NCBI GenBank assembly: GCA_018371855.1
Contig: JAHAKD010000006.1
Coordinates: forward strand, 1-64,000
DNA length: 64,000 bases
From: Clostridium sp.
GTDB lineage: Bacteria > Bacillota > Clostridia > TANB77 > CAG-508
Direction: 5' to 3'
In this document: one piece after another, positions 1-8,207 of the stretch
Layout: every line of letters begins with the position of its first letter
How positions within the stretch are numbered: position 1 is the first letter of the stretch
Notes under the pieces: generated by a model
What the model was told of the DNA's origin: nothing
What the model saw: only the letters and a program-made list of their open reading frames with translations
Database searches by the model: none
Translations under genes and position numbers: made by a program

Positions 1-1
1 A

Positions 2-1177
2 GATGGAGGATTTTGTGGTGTGGCAAAAGTACCATCAGGAGCATCAACAGGAAGTTTTGAAGCAGTAGAATTAAGAGATAATGATGAAGAGCGCTATATG
101 GGAAAAGGAGTAAAAAAGGCAGTAGAAAATGTAAATAGAATGATTGCAAAAAAAATAACAGGTATGAATGTATATGATCAATTAAAAATTGATCAAAAAT
201 TAATTGATATTGATGGCACAGATAATAAAGAAAAATTAGGTGCAAATGCAACTTTAGGAGTATCGCTTGCAGTAGCAAAAGCAGCAGCGAATTCATTAGG
301 TATGACACTATATAACTATATTGGTGGAGTAAATGCAAAAAAATTACCCACTCCAATGATGAACATATTAAATGGTGGAAAGCATTCTGATAATAATATC
401 AGTTCACAAGAATTTATGATAATGCCAACTTCAGGAAAAGATTTTGCAGAAAACCTACAAATGGGAGTTGAAACATACCATAATCTAAAAAAAGTCTTAA
501 AATCAAAAGGATATTCTGTTGCTGTAGGAGATGAAGGAGGATTTGCTCCAAACTTGCAAAGTGAAGAAGAAGCATTAGCTGTAATTGTAGAAGCAATTAA
601 AAAAGCAGGATATATACCAGGAAAAGATATATCAATAGCATTAGATGTTGCAAGTACAGAAATGTATGATGAGGCTAAAAAAATTGGAAAAAATGGATAT
701 TTGTTTTGGAAGACAGGTATATTTAAAACTAGTGATGAAATGATAGAATATTTAGAAGAGTTAGTACAAAAATATCCAATAGTTTCGATAGAAGATGGCT
801 TAGCAGAAGAAGATTGGAGTTCCTGGAAAAAACTTACTCAAAAATTAAGTAGTAAAATTCAATTAGTTGGTGATGATTTATTTGTTACAAATACAGATAG
901 ATTAAGAAAAGGAATAAAAAATAAAGTGGCTAATAGCATATTAATAAAACCAAATCAAATAGGAACATTAACAGAAACATTAGATGCAATAGAAATGGCT
1001 CAAAAAGCAGGATATACAACTGTAATATCACATAGATCAGGCGAGACAGAAGACACAACTATAGCAGATATTGCAGTAGCAGTAAATGCTGGTCAAATAA
1101 AAACAGGAGCACCATGCAGAACAGATAGAGTTGCAAAATATAACAGATTATTAAATATAGAAAATGAATTAAAATAA
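2..1177 (+). CDS. eno: Enolase (partial, 5' end outside window)
   Basis: Glycolytic enolase, which interconverts 2-phosphoglycerate and phosphoenolpyruvate in the cytoplasm. The reading frame is open from base 2 (DGGFCGVAKVPSGASTGSFE), so the GTG at position 20 is not the true start. About 35 N-terminal residues lie outside the window if the protein has the usual ~430 residues. Visible family signatures are the substrate loop PSGASTGSFEA, GDEGGFAPNL, the metal-binding acidic residues in SIEDGLAEEDW and LVGDDLFVTN, the catalytic lysine in ILIKPNQIGTLTET and the signature SHRSGETEDTTIAD. It is followed by a small orphan gene with its own promoter. Identification is secure. Confidence 0.97.
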   Translation, partial: DGGFCGVAKVPSGASTGSFEAVELRDNDEERYMGKGVKKAVENVNRMIAKKITGMNVYDQLKIDQKLIDIDGTDNKEKLGANATLGVSLAVAKAAANSLGMTLYNYIGGVNAKKLPTPMMNILNGGKHSDNNISSQEFMIMPTSGKDFAENLQMGVETYHNLKKVLKSKGYSVAVGDEGGFAPNLQSEEEALAVIVEAIKKAGYIPGKDISIALDVASTEMYDEAKKIGKNGYLFWKTGIFKTSDEMIEYLEELVQKYPIVSIEDGLAEEDWSSWKKLTQKLSSKIQLVGDDLFVTNTDRLRKGIKNKVANSILIKPNQIGTLTETLDAIEMAQKAGYTTVISHRSGETEDTTIADIAVAVNAGQIKTGAPCRTDRVAKYNRLLNIENELK

Positions 1178-1187
1178 TTATTTTAAA

Positions 1188-1216
1188 TTGCTAAAAAATG
1201 TAAATTGTGCTATTCT
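1188..1216 (+). promoter_or_regulatory. Sigma-A type promoter for the 1258 gene
   Basis: TTGCTA (1188-1193) and TATTCT (1211-1216) are separated by 17 bases, about 40 bases upstream of the start codon at 1258. The match to consensus is moderate. Confidence 0.5.
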
Positions 1217-1257
1217 ATATAAGAAACAAGTTGTTTAAGTTAAGGAAGGAGTAAAGT

Positions 1258-1617
1258 ATGAACTGTAGGATGGTTGTAGGAAATAAGCGGTTAAAAAGAG
1301 TTGAAATGTCAGATTGTACTATACAACATGGCTTTCGATTGGTACTAACAGGTTATATACCAAAGGAAAAAACAAATGATTTGTCCTTATTATTAGCAAC
1401 ATTGTTGGAAAAAGATTCTTTGTCTACAGAGCCAGAATTACAAAGATTCAAGAAACGTTGCAGAGAAGAAGGATTAATTGTTTGGGAAACGACTTTTTTT
1501 AACTATGAAATTAAATCGGAATTGAATTCCGAAGAACTAGAAGGAAAAGAAGTCATTTCAATAACCACATATTTTCATATGTATAGGACACCGAAAAGGT
1601 GGTTCAATGAACGCTAA
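1258..1617 (+). CDS. Hypothetical protein, 119 aa
   Basis: I do not recognise this family. The product is 119 residues and soluble, with no signal peptide or membrane segment. It starts MNCRMVVGNKRLKRVEM and ends YFHMYRTPKRWFNER, with a cysteine-containing N-terminus and a basic C-terminus. An AAGGAAGGAG ribosome binding site sits just upstream of the ATG. The gene is a single transcription unit: it has its own promoter (1188-1216) and is followed at once by a 13-bp hairpin. Codon choice includes more CGT/CGA/CGG and TTG codons than the neighbouring genes, but overall composition (about 32% G+C in sampled lines) is close to the background. It could be a small conserved regulatory protein; no function can be inferred. 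Confidence 0.75.
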   Translation: MNCRMVVGNKRLKRVEMSDCTIQHGFRLVLTGYIPKEKTNDLSLLLATLLEKDSLSTEPELQRFKKRCREEGLIVWETTFFNYEIKSELNSEELEGKEVISITTYFHMYRTPKRWFNER

Positions 1618-1629
1618 GCTTTCCGAATT

Positions 1630-1672
1630 CTCCCCATACTTAAAGTATTAAAAATAATATAAGTATGGGGAG
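1630..1672 (+). terminator. Terminator-like hairpin after the 1258 gene
   Basis: CTCCCCATACTTA (1630-1642) pairs perfectly with TAAGTATGGGGAG (1660-1672) over 13 bp with a 17-base AT-rich loop. No clear T-tract follows, so it may instead be an RNA-stabilising or bidirectional structure. Confidence 0.6.
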
Positions 1673-1694
1673 AAAATAATATATGCCTAAATAA

Positions 1695-1723
1695 TTGACA
1701 AGTATTTTTTTTATTTATATTAT
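1695..1723 (+). promoter_or_regulatory. Strong promoter upstream of the ABC transporter
   Basis: TTGACA (1695-1700), a 17-base spacer and TATTAT (1718-1723). This predicts a transcript start near 1730 and a leader of about 165 bases before the gene at 1898. The leader holds a 33-codon ATG frame (1731-1832) without a ribosome binding site. Confidence 0.7.
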
Positions 1724-1897
1724 TATGAATATGAAAAAGAAGATATTTATGAGCATAGCTAGTTTAATTAAGAAAGAATCGATATGGGAATGTTTTTGGT
1801 TCAAAAAGAAGCAGAAACTAAATTTAATGTAAGAAATATGATAACTAACAGTTTCTTTGACATTAACAAAATTCAATCAAATGCATAGGAGGAAAAA

Positions 1898-4453
1898 ATG
1901 CTTAAATTAGCGAATATTACAAAAAATTATAAATCAGGGGATGAAGTAGTTAAAGCATTAAAAGGGATAAATTTAGAATTTAGGAGCAATGAATTTGTAT
2001 CTATATTAGGTCCAAGTGGATGCGGAAAAACTACATTATTAAATATAATTGGTGGACTAGATAGATATACATCAGGAGATTTAATTATAAATGGTAAATC
2101 AACAAAAGAATTTAAAGACAGAGATTGGGATGCGTATAGGAATTATTCGGTAGGTTTTGTATTTCAAAACTATAATTTGATTTCACACCAAAGTGTATTA
2201 TCAAACGTAGAATTAGCATTAACACTTTCTGGAGTATCTAGAGAAGAAAGAAAAAAACGTGCTATAGAAGCTTTAGAAAAAGTTGGACTAAAAGAACAAA
2301 TACATAAAAGACCAAACCAATTATCTGGCGGTCAAATGCAAAGAGTAGCAATAGCAAGAGCATTAGTAAATGATCCGGATATTATACTTGCAGATGAACC
2401 AACAGGAGCACTAGATACAAAGACAAGTGTACAAATAATGGAATTACTAAAAAGTATTTCAAAAGACAAATTAATAATAATGGTGACACATAATCCAACA
2501 CTTGCAGAAAAATATTCTACTAGGGTAATTCGTGTATTAGATGGAGTTGTTCAAGATGATACAAATCCATATAGTAGTGAAGAAGAAGAAAAGAAAAAAT
2601 CAAAAAGCGGTAAAACAGCGATGAGCTTTTTTACAGCAATTTCATTAAGTTTAAATAATTTAATGACTAAAAAAGGAAGAACAATTTTAACATCTTTTGC
2701 GGGAAGTATAGGTATTATAGGAATTGCGTTAATATTATCTTTATCTACAGGAGTTCAGAATTATATAAATAAAGTGCAAGAAGACACATTATCAAGTTAT
2801 CCAATTCAGATTCAAGAAACCACAGTAGATTTAACGAGTATGATGGAAAGAATGATGGGCGAAATGGCAGAAGGAGAAGCCAATGAAGATGGAAAGATAT
2901 ATTCTAATAATATTATGACAGATATGTTAACAGTATTAGCCGACAAAAAGCAAACAAACAATTTAGAAGAACTAAAAAAATATATAGACGAGGGGAATAA
3001 TGGAATATCTGATAATGCAAATGCTATTAAATATGATTATAATTTGAATTTGAATCTATATAAAACAGATACTTCAAATGGAGTAGTACAAGTAAATCCA
3101 AGTACTGTTATGGAAAAATTAGGTACGCAACAAACAGGAATGGCAATGGGGACAGATTGTTTTACAGAATTATTAGATAATCAAGAATTAAATGATTCAC
3201 AATATGATGTAGTTGCAGGTAATTGGCCACAAAATTATAATGAAGTTGTTTTAATAGTTGATGAAAATAATAAAATTAGTGATTATACATTATATACTTT
3301 AGGAATAAAAGATCAAAAAGAATTAGAAGAAAAAATAGATGCAATACAGAAAGATGAAAAATTAGAAGAGGATGAACAAACTTCATATACTTATGATGAT
3401 TTACTAAATTTATCTTTTAAAGTTTTATTAAATACAGACTATTATGAAAAAGCAAATAATATGTGGATAGATAAAAGTGATGATGAAGAATATATGAAGG
3501 AAAAAGTAGATAATGCAGAAGAAATAAAAGTGGTAGGAATTATAAAACAAAAAGAAGGAAGCATATCTACTCAAACAGCTGGAGAAATAGGTTATTTAAA
3601 AACTTTAAAAGAATATGTTGTTAATAAAATAAATGAACAAGAGATAGTAAAAGAGCAAAAAGAAAATCCAGAGATTAATGTATTTAATGGATTGGAATTT
3701 CCAAAAAAAGGTGAAGATGGAAAGTTCGATTATAATTCTTTAACAGAAGAACAAAGAGCAATGCTTTCTAGCTTAGATGCTAATCAAATACAATTAATGA
3801 TGGAAGCATATGAACAAAATGAAAATGCATCATATGATAAAAATCTTGAAACATTAGGAGTAGTGGATTTAGCAAAACCATCAGCTATAAGTATTTATCC
3901 AAAAGATTTCGAAGCAAAGAATAGAATTACAGATGCAATAACAGAATATAATAATAAACAAATTGCAGATGGCAAAGAAGAAAATGAAGTAAATTATACA
4001 GATACAGTTGGTTTATTAATGAAATCTGTAACTCAAATTGTTGATACGATAAGTTATGTATTAATAGCGTTTGTTGCAATTTCATTAGTAGTTTCATCAA
4101 TAATGATAGGAATAATAACATATATATCAGTATTAGAAAGAACAAAAGAAATAGGAATTTTAAGAGCAATAGGTGCTTCTAAAACAGATATATCAAGAGT
4201 ATTTAATGCGGAAACATTTATAGTAGGATTAATTGCAGGAATTTTAGGAATTGTTGTAACACTATTACTTAACATACCAATTAATAGTATTATTCATTCT
4301 TTAACTAATATGGATACAGTAAATGCTGTTTTACCAGTAAATGCAGCGATAATTTTAGTAGTAATTAGCATGGTTCTTACTATAATTGCAGGATTGATTC
4401 CATCAAGGATGGCAAGTAAAAAAGACCCAGTTGAAGCATTAAGAATAGAGTAA
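1898..4453 (+). CDS. ABC transporter, fused ATPase and FtsX-type permease
   Basis: A single 851-residue polypeptide joins a MacB/LolD-type ATPase to an FtsX-family permease. Residues 1-230 carry Walker A (GPSGCGKTT), the signature LSGGQMQRVAIARAL and Walker B (ILADEPTGALD). A first membrane segment follows near residue 265, then a large extracytoplasmic domain of roughly 420 residues that is rich in Asp, Glu and Asn. Three C-terminal membrane segments include the FtsX motif ERTKEIGILRAIGASK. AGGAGG precedes the ATG with good spacing. Transporters of this class in Firmicutes usually export or resist peptides or antibiotics, or drive mechanotransmission rather than import; which one applies here cannot be read from sequence. 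It is monocistronic, with a promoter at 1695 and a terminator at 4462. Confidence 0.88.
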   Translation: MLKLANITKNYKSGDEVVKALKGINLEFRSNEFVSILGPSGCGKTTLLNIIGGLDRYTSGDLIINGKSTKEFKDRDWDAYRNYSVGFVFQNYNLISHQSVLSNVELALTLSGVSREERKKRAIEALEKVGLKEQIHKRPNQLSGGQMQRVAIARALVNDPDIILADEPTGALDTKTSVQIMELLKSISKDKLIIMVTHNPTLAEKYSTRVIRVLDGVVQDDTNPYSSEEEEKKKSKSGKTAMSFFTAISLSLNNLMTKKGRTILTSFAGSIGIIGIALILSLSTGVQNYINKVQEDTLSSYPIQIQETTVDLTSMMERMMGEMAEGEANEDGKIYSNNIMTDMLTVLADKKQTNNLEELKKYIDEGNNGISDNANAIKYDYNLNLNLYKTDTSNGVVQVNPSTVMEKLGTQQTGMAMGTDCFTELLDNQELNDSQYDVVAGNWPQNYNEVVLIVDENNKISDYTLYTLGIKDQKELEEKIDAIQKDEKLEEDEQTSYTYDDLLNLSFKVLLNTDYYEKANNMWIDKSDDEEYMKEKVDNAEEIKVVGIIKQKEGSISTQTAGEIGYLKTLKEYVVNKINEQEIVKEQKENPEINVFNGLEFPKKGEDGKFDYNSLTEEQRAMLSSLDANQIQLMMEAYEQNENASYDKNLETLGVVDLAKPSAISIYPKDFEAKNRITDAITEYNNKQIADGKEENEVNYTDTVGLLMKSVTQIVDTISYVLIAFVAISLVVSSIMIGIITYISVLERTKEIGILRAIGASKTDISRVFNAETFIVGLIAGILGIVVTLLLNIPINSIIHSLTNMDTVNAVLPVNAAIILVVISMVLTIIAGLIPSRMASKKDPVEALRIE

Positions 4454-4461
4454 ACTAAGAG

Positions 4462-4493
4462 TAGAGTCATTTAAATAATGACTCTATTTACTT
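4462..4493 (+). terminator. Rho-independent terminator
   Basis: TAGAGTCATT (4462-4471) pairs with AATGACTCTA (4477-4486) across a 5-base loop and is followed by TTTACTTTTG. Confidence 0.8.
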
Positions 4494-4534
4494 TTGTAAA
4501 AAAATGAGATATTATACCGAAAGGAGGGGAGTAT

Positions 4535-6550
4535 ATGAAAAATAAAAAAGTATTAATAGGGACGTTAATAATATTAGTAATAATAATTGTAGCAATAGTG
4601 ACTTTTTTTATGTTAAATAAGTCAGAAAAACCAGAAGAGGCATTAAATAATTACTTCGCAAAAATAAGCGAACAAAAATATGAAGAAGCATATGAGCTAA
4701 TAAGTTCATCAAGTAAGGACAAGACAGCGAAAGAAACATTTGTAAATAAAAATGATTCCATATATAGTGGGATAGATATGACAAATTTATCAACAGAAAT
4801 TACAAATGTAGAAAAAGCTGATGATGGAGAGAAAATTACATATACACAAAAAATGAATACTTCTGCAGGTGAGGTTAGTTTTACAAATACAGCAACGCTT
4901 GTAAAAGAAGATAAAGAATATAAGCTAAATTGGTCAAACGGTATAATCTTTCCTGAATTAGGCGATAATGATAAAATAAGAGTAAAAACATTAGAAGCAG
5001 AACGTGGAAATATATATGATAGAAATAATGTTTTATTAGCAGGTAAAGGAAATATCTCATCAATAGGGCTCGTACCAGGAAAAATGAGTGCCAATAAAGA
5101 TGATGATATACAGAAATTATCAACTATTTTAGGAGTGTCAGTAGATTCGATAAACAATAAATTAAACATGTCATATGTTAAAGACGATACTTTTGTGCCA
5201 ATAAAAAATGTTGCGATTGCAGAATCCCAAATAAAAGAGCAAGTACTAACAATTCCGGGAGTAAAAATTACTACAGAAAGTTCAAGAGTATATACTTTAG
5301 GAAAGGAAGCATCTCAGTTAATAGGATATGTACAAGCAATAAGTGCAGAAGAATTAGAAGCAAATGAAGGAAAAGGATATAACAGTAATAGTTTAATAGG
5401 AAAAGCGGGAATAGAGAAAGCATATGAAGACACATTAAGAGGAAAAGACGGAAAAGAAATTTATATAGAAAATGAAGATGGAGATAAAGTAAAAACAATA
5501 GCAAAGCAAGAGTTAGAAAATGGTAAAGATGTAAAATTAACAATAGATGCAAATGCACAAAAGCAAGTTTATGATAGCCTAGAAGAAAATAAAGGAGCAT
5601 ATGTAGCAATGGATTCAAAAACAGGTGAAATTTTAGCACTAGTAAGTACACCATCATATGATTCAAATGATTTTGTTTTAGGAATGAGTACAGATGAATG
5701 GAATTCATTAAATCAAGATGAAAACAAACCATTATTAAATAGATTTGCTGGAATGTGGTCACCAGGTTCAACTTTTAAGCCAGTAACAGGAGCAATTGGA
5801 ATAACAGAAGGAAAGATTGATCCTAATGAGGACTTTGGAAGAAGTGGACTTAGTTGGCAAAAAGATTCTAGCTGGGGAAATTATATGGTAACAACATTAA
5901 CTCCATATAATGAACCAGCAAATATGCAAAATGCGTTAATAAGATCAGATAATATATATTTTGCCAAAGCAGCTTTAAAAATAGGATATGATGGATTTAT
6001 GGAAGGTCTTAATAAGTTAGGATTTAATGAAGATATAAGTTTTGAGCTTTCTACATCAAAATCAACATATGATACAGATGGAAAAATAGATGATGAAGTT
6101 CAACTTGCAGATAGTGGATATGGTCAAGGGCAAATCTTAGTAAATCCTATACATATGGCATCAATATATTCTGCATTTGTAAATAATGGAAATATGATAA
6201 AACCTACAATAATTTATGAAGAAAACAAACAGCCAAAATATTTAAAAGAAAATGCTATATCAGAAGAGGCAGCAAATACAATAAAAGAAGATTTGATACA
6301 AGTTGTTGAGAATCCAAACGGAACAGCACATGATGCAAAAATAAATGGACTAACAATTGGTGGGAAAACAGGAACAGCAGAATTAAAAGCTAGTAAAGAT
6401 GAAGAAGGAGAGGTTATTGGTTGGTTTAATGCATTTACAGCTGATGAAACAGCAGCTAAGCAATTAGTTGTAGTAAGTATGGTAGAAGATGCAAATTCAG
6501 TAGGAGGAAGTCATTATCTATTTCCTAAAGTAACACAAATATTTAAATAG
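4535..6550 (+). CDS. Class B penicillin-binding protein (MecA-N type transpeptidase)
   Basis: Peptidoglycan D,D-transpeptidase of 671 residues, anchored by an N-terminal membrane helix (about residues 5-27) and acting outside the cell. The order is helix, NTF2-like MecA-N domain (begins EEALNNYFAKISEQKYEEAY), dimerisation domain (begins near AERGNIYDRNNVLLA), then transpeptidase. The catalytic motifs are all present: SxxK in SPGSTFKPV, SDN in IRSDNIYFAK and KTG in IGGKTGTAEL. An AAAGGAGGGG ribosome binding site precedes the ATG. plsC follows 29 bases later and probably shares the transcript. The MecA-N domain occurs in PBP2a and in ordinary clostridial and enterococcal PBPs, so it does not by itself imply beta-lactam resistance. 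Confidence 0.93.
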   Translation: MKNKKVLIGTLIILVIIIVAIVTFFMLNKSEKPEEALNNYFAKISEQKYEEAYELISSSSKDKTAKETFVNKNDSIYSGIDMTNLSTEITNVEKADDGEKITYTQKMNTSAGEVSFTNTATLVKEDKEYKLNWSNGIIFPELGDNDKIRVKTLEAERGNIYDRNNVLLAGKGNISSIGLVPGKMSANKDDDIQKLSTILGVSVDSINNKLNMSYVKDDTFVPIKNVAIAESQIKEQVLTIPGVKITTESSRVYTLGKEASQLIGYVQAISAEELEANEGKGYNSNSLIGKAGIEKAYEDTLRGKDGKEIYIENEDGDKVKTIAKQELENGKDVKLTIDANAQKQVYDSLEENKGAYVAMDSKTGEILALVSTPSYDSNDFVLGMSTDEWNSLNQDENKPLLNRFAGMWSPGSTFKPVTGAIGITEGKIDPNEDFGRSGLSWQKDSSWGNYMVTTLTPYNEPANMQNALIRSDNIYFAKAALKIGYDGFMEGLNKLGFNEDISFELSTSKSTYDTDGKIDDEVQLADSGYGQGQILVNPIHMASIYSAFVNNGNMIKPTIIYEENKQPKYLKENAISEEAANTIKEDLIQVVENPNGTAHDAKINGLTIGGKTGTAELKASKDEEGEVIGWFNAFTADETAAKQLVVVSMVEDANSVGGSHYLFPKVTQIFK

Positions 6551-6579
6551 ACATTTTATAAAAAGAGGAGATATTTTAT

Positions 6580-7176
6580 ATGTATAAAATAATGAAGACA
6601 TTAGTAAAAGGACTTTGTTGTCATTTTATATATAGGGTTAGGTATATAGGTTTAGAAAAGATAGATAATAATAAAAAATATATTATCTGTCCAAATCATT
6701 CAAATGTGCTAGATCCAACTTTTATATTTCCAATTGTAGATAATTTATCTATAATGGCAAAGTCTGAGATATTTAAGAATAAACTATTAGCTAAATTATT
6801 TAGAAGATATAGAGTATTTCCAGTTAACAGAGAAAAAAGAGATGTAAAGAGTACTCTTCATGCTATAGAATGTTTAAATTTAGAGAAAAACTCCAAACTT
6901 TTAATGTTTCCAGAAGGTGGAATATTAAAGAAAAAAGAAGATTTAAGAAATAAAGTAAAAAATGGTGCAGTATATTTTTCTGCAGAAAGTGGAGTACCAA
7001 TATTACCAGTATTTATTACAAGAAGACCACACCTTTTTCAAAAAGTTTATGTAGTAATAGGTGATATAATAGAAATACCTACAGATATAAAGGACGATAA
7101 AGAGAAAATACGAGAATATTCGAAGAAGATGATAAATATAATTTATGATTTAGAACAAGAAATTAAAAAGAAATAG
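6580..7176 (+). CDS. plsC: 1-acyl-sn-glycerol-3-phosphate acyltransferase
   Basis: Phospholipid synthesis enzyme that acylates lysophosphatidic acid to phosphatidic acid at the membrane. The 198-residue product has the acyltransferase motif NHxxxxD (NHSNVLD, His40 and Asp45), the block VFPVNREKRD and the FPEGG motif near residues 110-114. This matches the small PlsC family in length and motif order. AGAGGAG precedes the ATG. It lies 29 bases after the PBP gene and ends at a hairpin just before tRNA-Gln. PlsY and GpsA, which supply earlier steps of the same pathway, are encoded at 44.5-46.1 kb. Confidence 0.93.
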   Translation: MYKIMKTLVKGLCCHFIYRVRYIGLEKIDNNKKYIICPNHSNVLDPTFIFPIVDNLSIMAKSEIFKNKLLAKLFRRYRVFPVNREKRDVKSTLHAIECLNLEKNSKLLMFPEGGILKKKEDLRNKVKNGAVYFSAESGVPILPVFITRRPHLFQKVYVVIGDIIEIPTDIKDDKEKIREYSKKMINIIYDLEQEIKKK

Positions 7177-7184
7177 TTGAAAAA

Positions 7185-7216
7185 AAGCTAGATATATATT
7201 ATTATATATCTAGCTT
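7185..7216 (+). terminator. Hairpin after plsC
   Basis: AAGCTAGATATATA (7185-7198) pairs with TATATATCTAGCTT (7203-7216), a 14-bp stem with a 4-base loop, directly upstream of the tRNA gene. Confidence 0.7.
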
Positions 7217-7221
7217 AATAT

Positions 7222-7295
7222 TCGGGTATGGCCAAGCGGTAAGGCAGTAGGCTCTGACCCTACGATCGTTAGTTCGAATCTAACTACCCGAACCA
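7222..7295 (+). tRNA. tRNA-Gln (anticodon CTG)
   Basis: A full cloverleaf can be drawn. The acceptor TCGGGTA pairs with TACCCGA, the anticodon stem GTAGG/CCTAC encloses the loop CTCTGAC, and the T arm is GTTAG-TTCGAAT-CTAAC. The discriminator is A at 7292 and CCA is encoded at 7293-7295. The anticodon reads CAG glutamine codons. Confidence 0.95.
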
Positions 7296-7300
7296 TAAAA

Positions 7301-7341
7301 ATCCCTTTGTAGAACCATTTTACAGAGGGATAAAATTTTTT
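7301..7341 (+). terminator. Terminator after tRNA-Gln
   Basis: ATCCCTTTGTA (7301-7311) pairs with TACAGAGGGAT (7321-7331) with one G-T pair, followed by a run of six T at 7336-7341. Confidence 0.85.
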
Positions 7342-7350
7342 ATAAAAAAC

Positions 7351-7429
7351 CGAACAAAATTTCGAAAAAACTATTGACAAAATTTATATAAGAATATAAA
7401 ATACATTCAACAAAGCAAACAAGAGTTCG
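7351..7429 (+). promoter_or_regulatory. Promoter flanked by two LexA-like boxes
   Basis: CGAACAAAATTTCG (7351-7364) lies 9 bases before TTGACA (7374-7379). A TAAAAT -10 element follows at 7397-7402, and a second imperfect box CAAACAAGAGTTCG is at 7416-7429. The boxes resemble the Gram-positive SOS operator CGAAC-N4-GTTCG with one or two differences. The 5' part of this module is almost identical to the tlyA-recN promoter at 31569. Confidence 0.6.
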
Positions 7430-7451
7430 AAAAATATTAAGGAGGTTTATT

Positions 7452-8129
7452 ATGAAAAAAGTTAAAGAAAATATAATTTCATATACAATAGATAAAGCTA
7501 TATTTGGGAATTTCTCTATCTTAGTAAATAATGGAGAAGTAGTAGTAAAAGCTCCTTGGTACTTTTCTAAACAAAGAATACAAGACACTATAAAAGAAAA
7601 CAAAAACTGGATAATAAAGAAGTTAAATGAAATGGAAGAGGTATCATTATATAATAGTGCAAAAATATTGGGAATTAATTATGCAGTAAAAGTTATATAT
7701 GCAAACATTAAGACTCCAGAATTAAATTTAAACAATAATTATATAGAAATAAAATTACCAGCAAAATTAAAAGGAAGAAATAACAAAAAAATAATAGATG
7801 TTATTTTAAATAAGATGTATGCAAAATTAGCAGAAAGACATCTAGAAAATGTTTTTGAAGAAATTAGAATCGAAACTGGTTTAGTTCCAGAAGATTATAG
7901 TATTATTCAAAATTCAAAAGAAATTGCTAAATTTGATTTTGATAAAAAAGAAATTTATATTAATTCAAAAATAATGGAATTAGATGAAAATTGTATAAGA
8001 TATATAGTAATACATGAGTTATGCCATTTAAAATATAAAACACATGCAAAAAGTTTTTATAAACTATTACAAAAATATTTTCCAAAATACGAAAAATATG
8101 ATGAAATATTAAGTGAATACAAATTTTAA
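7452..8129 (+). CDS. DUF45/YgjP-like M48-family zinc metallopeptidase
   Basis: A 225-residue protein of the YgjP/DUF45 group (SprT-like and M48-like metallopeptidases). The zinc-binding helix is IHELCHLKYKTHAKSFY with HExxH at residues 188-192, and the conserved C-terminal pattern of the family follows. An N-terminal beta-rich part ends in a helix. It has no signal peptide, so it is cytoplasmic. An AAGGAGG site lies 7 bases upstream of the ATG. The gene stands alone between its own promoter (7351-7429) and a terminator at 8137. The SOS-like boxes suggest induction by DNA damage, which would suit a SprT-like role on DNA-protein complexes; that role is inference. Confidence 0.82.
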   Translation: MKKVKENIISYTIDKAIFGNFSILVNNGEVVVKAPWYFSKQRIQDTIKENKNWIIKKLNEMEEVSLYNSAKILGINYAVKVIYANIKTPELNLNNNYIEIKLPAKLKGRNNKKIIDVILNKMYAKLAERHLENVFEEIRIETGLVPEDYSIIQNSKEIAKFDFDKKEIYINSKIMELDENCIRYIVIHELCHLKYKTHAKSFYKLLQKYFPKYEKYDEILSEYKF

Positions 8130-8136
8130 CTAAACT

Positions 8137-8177
8137 AAAGCTGCTGTTATAAAATTGTAGATTTTAACAGCAGCTTT
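8137..8177 (+). terminator. Terminator-like hairpin
   Basis: AAAGCTGCTGTTA (8137-8149) pairs perfectly with TAACAGCAGCTTT (8165-8177), giving 13 bp and a 15-base loop. Confidence 0.75.
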
Positions 8178-8207
8178 ATGCTAAAATATTTTCAAAGGAG
8201 AGAAAAT

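Noticed and set aside
4651..5169. 172-codon minus-strand frame
   Set aside because: It is antisense to the penicillin-binding protein gene, which has complete catalytic motifs; the frame is a codon-bias artefact.
4535..6550. Reading the MecA-N type PBP as a beta-lactam resistance gene
   Set aside because: This domain layout is normal in clostridial PBPs, and no regulatory or mobile context typical of mecA is present.
8178..8207. Upstream ATG start for the uracil-DNA-glycosylase-like gene
   Set aside because: It lies in the preceding terminator hairpin without a ribosome binding site; the ATG at 8208 has AAAGGAGAG.
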